Assembly (NCBI GenBank): GCA_035270785.1
Contig: DATESN010000123.1
Span: 1 to 64,000, forward strand
Length of the DNA: 64,000 bases
Source of the DNA: DATESN01 sp035270785
GTDB lineage: Bacteria; Bacillota; Clostridia; Lachnospirales; Lachnospiraceae
Direction of reading: 5' to 3'
Of this stretch, positions 61,966-64,000 are shown piece by piece. Position 1 is the stretch's first letter. Each line of letters opens with the position of its first letter. The notes under the pieces are model-generated. The model was not told the DNA's origin and did no database searches. It saw only the letters and a program-made list of their open reading frames with translations. A program made the translations under genes and the position numbers.

Positions 61966-62898
61966 GTGAGCGATTTGTTTAAAGTTTCATCGAATCCACA
62001 TGTACGAAGCAAAATTACAACTAATAGTATTATGCTAGCGGTTGTGATTTCCTTATTTCCAGCTGCGGGATTTGGTATCTATAATTTTGGAATTGATGCA
62101 TTATTATTAATATTAGTAACGGTAGCAACCTGTGTTGCGACAGAACTAATATATGAATTATTAATGAAACAAAAGATAACAATAAAGGATTGTTCTGCAA
62201 TTGTGACAGGACTTTTGTTAGCGTTAAATTTACCATCCACAGTTCCTTGGTGGATTGCTGTAATCGGTGGTGTTTTTGCTATTTTAGTGATCAAGATGCT
62301 TTTCGGAGGTCTTGGACAAAACTTTATGAATCCAGCACTTGGAGCAAGATGCTTTTTATTAATTTCATTCACCTCCATAATGACAAATTATAATTGCGAT
62401 GCCTATACGGGCGCAACTCCGCTGGCCGCTTTAAAAGCAGGGGAAAATGTTGATGTTTTAGAAATGATGATTGGTCATACGGCGGGAACGATAGGTGAAA
62501 CATCGGTGTTAGCCATTGTGTTAGGTGCGTGTTTATTATTATTATGTGGTGTTATAGATCTCAGAATTCCAGGAACATATATTGTTAGTTTTATCATCTT
62601 TCTTTGTGCCTTTGGCAATAGAGGAATTGACTATGGTTATATTTCCGCGCAACTAGCAGGAGGAGGCTTAATGCTGGGAGCTTTTTTTATGGCCACTGAT
62701 TATGCGACGAGGCCGATTACAAAAAAAGGTCAATATGTATATGGAATTTTACTAGGTGTATTAACAGGGACTTTTAGATTGTTTGGAACATCAGCAGAGG
62801 GTGTATCCTATGCAATCATTTTCAGCAATTTGTTAGTACCATTGATTGAAAAGTTTACATTCCCAAAATCTTTTGGAAAAGGGGGAAAAGTCTTATGA
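61966..62898 (+). CDS. rnfD: Rnf complex subunit D
   Basis: This 310-residue membrane protein has about ten helices. Its flavin-binding motif is DAYTGATPLAAL, where the threonine of TGAT carries a covalent FMN. Start is GTG at 61966 with AGGGGGA upstream. It follows rnfC by 12 bases and overlaps rnfG by four. NqrB/RnfD-family proteins form the ion channel of the complex. Confidence 0.96.
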   Translation: MSDLFKVSSNPHVRSKITTNSIMLAVVISLFPAAGFGIYNFGIDALLLILVTVATCVATELIYELLMKQKITIKDCSAIVTGLLLALNLPSTVPWWIAVIGGVFAILVIKMLFGGLGQNFMNPALGARCFLLISFTSIMTNYNCDAYTGATPLAALKAGENVDVLEMMIGHTAGTIGETSVLAIVLGACLLLLCGVIDLRIPGTYIVSFIIFLCAFGNRGIDYGYISAQLAGGGLMLGAFFMATDYATRPITKKGQYVYGILLGVLTGTFRLFGTSAEGVSYAIIFSNLLVPLIEKFTFPKSFGKGGKVL

Positions 62899-63491
62899 AA
62901 AAAATGTTTCAAGAGACTTTAATCTTATTTGTTATTACTATGTGTTCAGGATTGATGTTGGGATTTATTTATAATATTACGAAAGAACCAATTAGAGTGC
63001 AACAGGAAAAGACAAAGTTGAAAGCATGTAAGGAAGTATTTCAAGATGCAGTTAATTTCGAAGGGCTTGAAGGATTCAATGAAATAATTGATTACAGTGG
63101 ATTGCTTACGGATATTAAGGAAGTAATAGTAGCCTATGATGTAAATAACAGTGAAATAGGTTATGTTTTCGTAATCACAACTCATGAGGGATATAATGGA
63201 GATATTACCTTTTCCATGGGAGTTACGAGAAATGGTGTATTAAATGGAATATCCATCACTTCCATTTCCGAAACGGCAGGACTTGGAATGAAGGCAGAAG
63301 AGGTCCTTCAACCACAGTTTTCCAATAAAGAAGTTGATGAATTTGTTTATACAAAATCTGGTGCAACATTTGATAATCAAATAGACGCTATTAGTGGGGC
63401 AACAATAACCACTAATGCAATTACAAATGGAGTTAATGCTGGTTTAAACTTCTTCCAAATTGAATTACAAGGAGGTAGTCAAAATGAATAA
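62895..63491 (+). CDS. rnfG: Rnf complex subunit G
   Basis: This 198-residue protein has one N-terminal membrane helix (about 8-28) and a flavin domain outside the membrane. The FMN-attachment motif lies in DAISGATITTNAI near residue 175, and the SxTxGLG-type block reads SISETAGLGMKAEE. It starts at an ATGA overlap with rnfD. The last eight bases overlap rnfE. Confidence 0.95.
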   Translation: MKKMFQETLILFVITMCSGLMLGFIYNITKEPIRVQQEKTKLKACKEVFQDAVNFEGLEGFNEIIDYSGLLTDIKEVIVAYDVNNSEIGYVFVITTHEGYNGDITFSMGVTRNGVLNGISITSISETAGLGMKAEEVLQPQFSNKEVDEFVYTKSGATFDNQIDAISGATITTNAITNGVNAGLNFFQIELQGGSQNE

Positions 63492-64000
63492 AGAAAATCA
63501 AGCACTAGAGCGAATTTACAATGGGCTAATCAAAGAAAATCCAACATTTGTACTGGCACTTGGAATGTGTCCTACCCTTGCAGTAACATCATCTGCAATA
63601 AATGGTTTGGGAATGGGCTTAACAACTGCTGTTGTATTGGTTTTAAGTAATGCTTTTATCTCATTATTACGTAACATCATCCCTGATAGTGTTAGAATTC
63701 CAGCGTTTATTGTTATTATTGCATCTTTTGTTACGGTGGTTCAATTGCTATTAGAAGGATATCTTCCATTTTTAAATGATGCGTTGGGAATTTATATACC
63801 ATTGATTGTTGTTAACTGTATTATTCTAGGACGAGCTGAATCCTATGCATATACCCATAAGGTGATTCCATCCTTATTTGATGGTTTAGGAATGGGTCTT
63901 GGTTTTGCTTTTGCATTAACATGCATTGGAGCTGTAAGAGAAATTTTAGGTTCGGGGGAGCTTTTTGGATTTTCTATTATGCCAGATGGCTTTGTTCCCA
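63484..64000 (+). CDS. rnfE: Rnf complex subunit E, 5' part (cut by window end)
   Basis: The frame opens at an ATG at 63484 after GGAGG and stays open to the end of the window, giving 172 residues. It begins MNKENQALERIYNGLIKENP and shows LALGMCPTLAVTSSAINGLGMG, LLRNIIPDSVRIPAFIVIIA and the cysteine of VVNCIILGRAESYA, typical of RnfE/NqrD. It overlaps rnfG by eight bases. RnfA and RnfB are expected just beyond the window. Confidence 0.94.
   Translation, partial: MNKENQALERIYNGLIKENPTFVLALGMCPTLAVTSSAINGLGMGLTTAVVLVLSNAFISLLRNIIPDSVRIPAFIVIIASFVTVVQLLLEGYLPFLNDALGIYIPLIVVNCIILGRAESYAYTHKVIPSLFDGLGMGLGFAFALTCIGAVREILGSGELFGFSIMPDGFVP

Overview
The window comes from an AT-rich, anaerobic, Gram-positive Firmicute, most likely a member of the Lachnospiraceae (Clostridium cluster XIVa). 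Several things support this: strong AGGAGG-type ribosome binding sites and TTGACA/TATAAT promoters, a T-box leader, the gene orders era-yqzL-like-recO-glyQS, scpA-scpB and cmk-ispH-rpsA, a rubrerythrin, a feoA-feoA-feoB iron system, a biotin-dependent Na+-pump decarboxylase cluster and an Rnf complex. I see no prophage, insertion sequence, CRISPR array, tRNA or rRNA. This looks like ordinary core and metabolic chromosome, with a few odd genes.

Layout. Bases 1-4317: the tail of a cation/proton antiporter runs into a convergent giant double-activase/dehydratase-like protein. 4542-6552: a three-gene operon of unknown purpose, made of a rhomboid-fold protein without visible catalytic residues, a degenerate sigma-like protein and an orphan. 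6569-7257: bioY behind a BirA-type operator. 7396-15368: M16 peptidase, DUF4349 lipoprotein, era, a small gene, recO (without its zinc finger), a lipoprotein and glycyl-tRNA synthetase. 15419-20395: ZIP metal transporter, then a MarR regulator with a heterodimeric ABC exporter. 20419-23123: T-box leader and ilvBN. 23128-25674: isoprenoid-synthase-like protein, rubrerythrin and an Asn/Ser-rich repeat protein. 25974-30996: L25, MetY and the Feo system behind a Fur-like box.

31170-37198: ABC exporter, sialate-esterase-like enzyme, glycosyltransferase with helical repeats and ROK glucokinase. 37346-46586: alaS, rpsU, an ABC-type IV permease-like protein, two D-Ala-D-Ala carboxypeptidases flanking a phosphoesterase and scpAB, and a CarD-like regulator. 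46664-52816: CHAP-like protein and a five-gene decarboxylase/transcarboxylase cluster. 53018-58459: TetR and RpiR regulators, a flavoprotein, cmk, ispH and S1-like protein. 58577-64000: cheR, a YprB-like exonuclease and rnfC-D-G-E (the last cut by the window end).

How the genes connect. Biotin uptake (BioY) would feed the biotin carrier at 49769-50149. That carrier is predicted to serve two different carboxyltransferases and one membrane decarboxylase subunit, and both this complex and Rnf couple metabolism to ion gradients. Iron uptake supports the many Fe-S enzymes here (RnfC, IspH, the activase fusion, rubrerythrin). The best candidates for something undescribed are the pseudo-sigma/pseudo-rhomboid operon, the mirror-image promoters on the BirA operator, the orphan isoprenoid-synthase-like protein and the repeat protein beside it. 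All functions are read from motifs and gene context; no database search was run.
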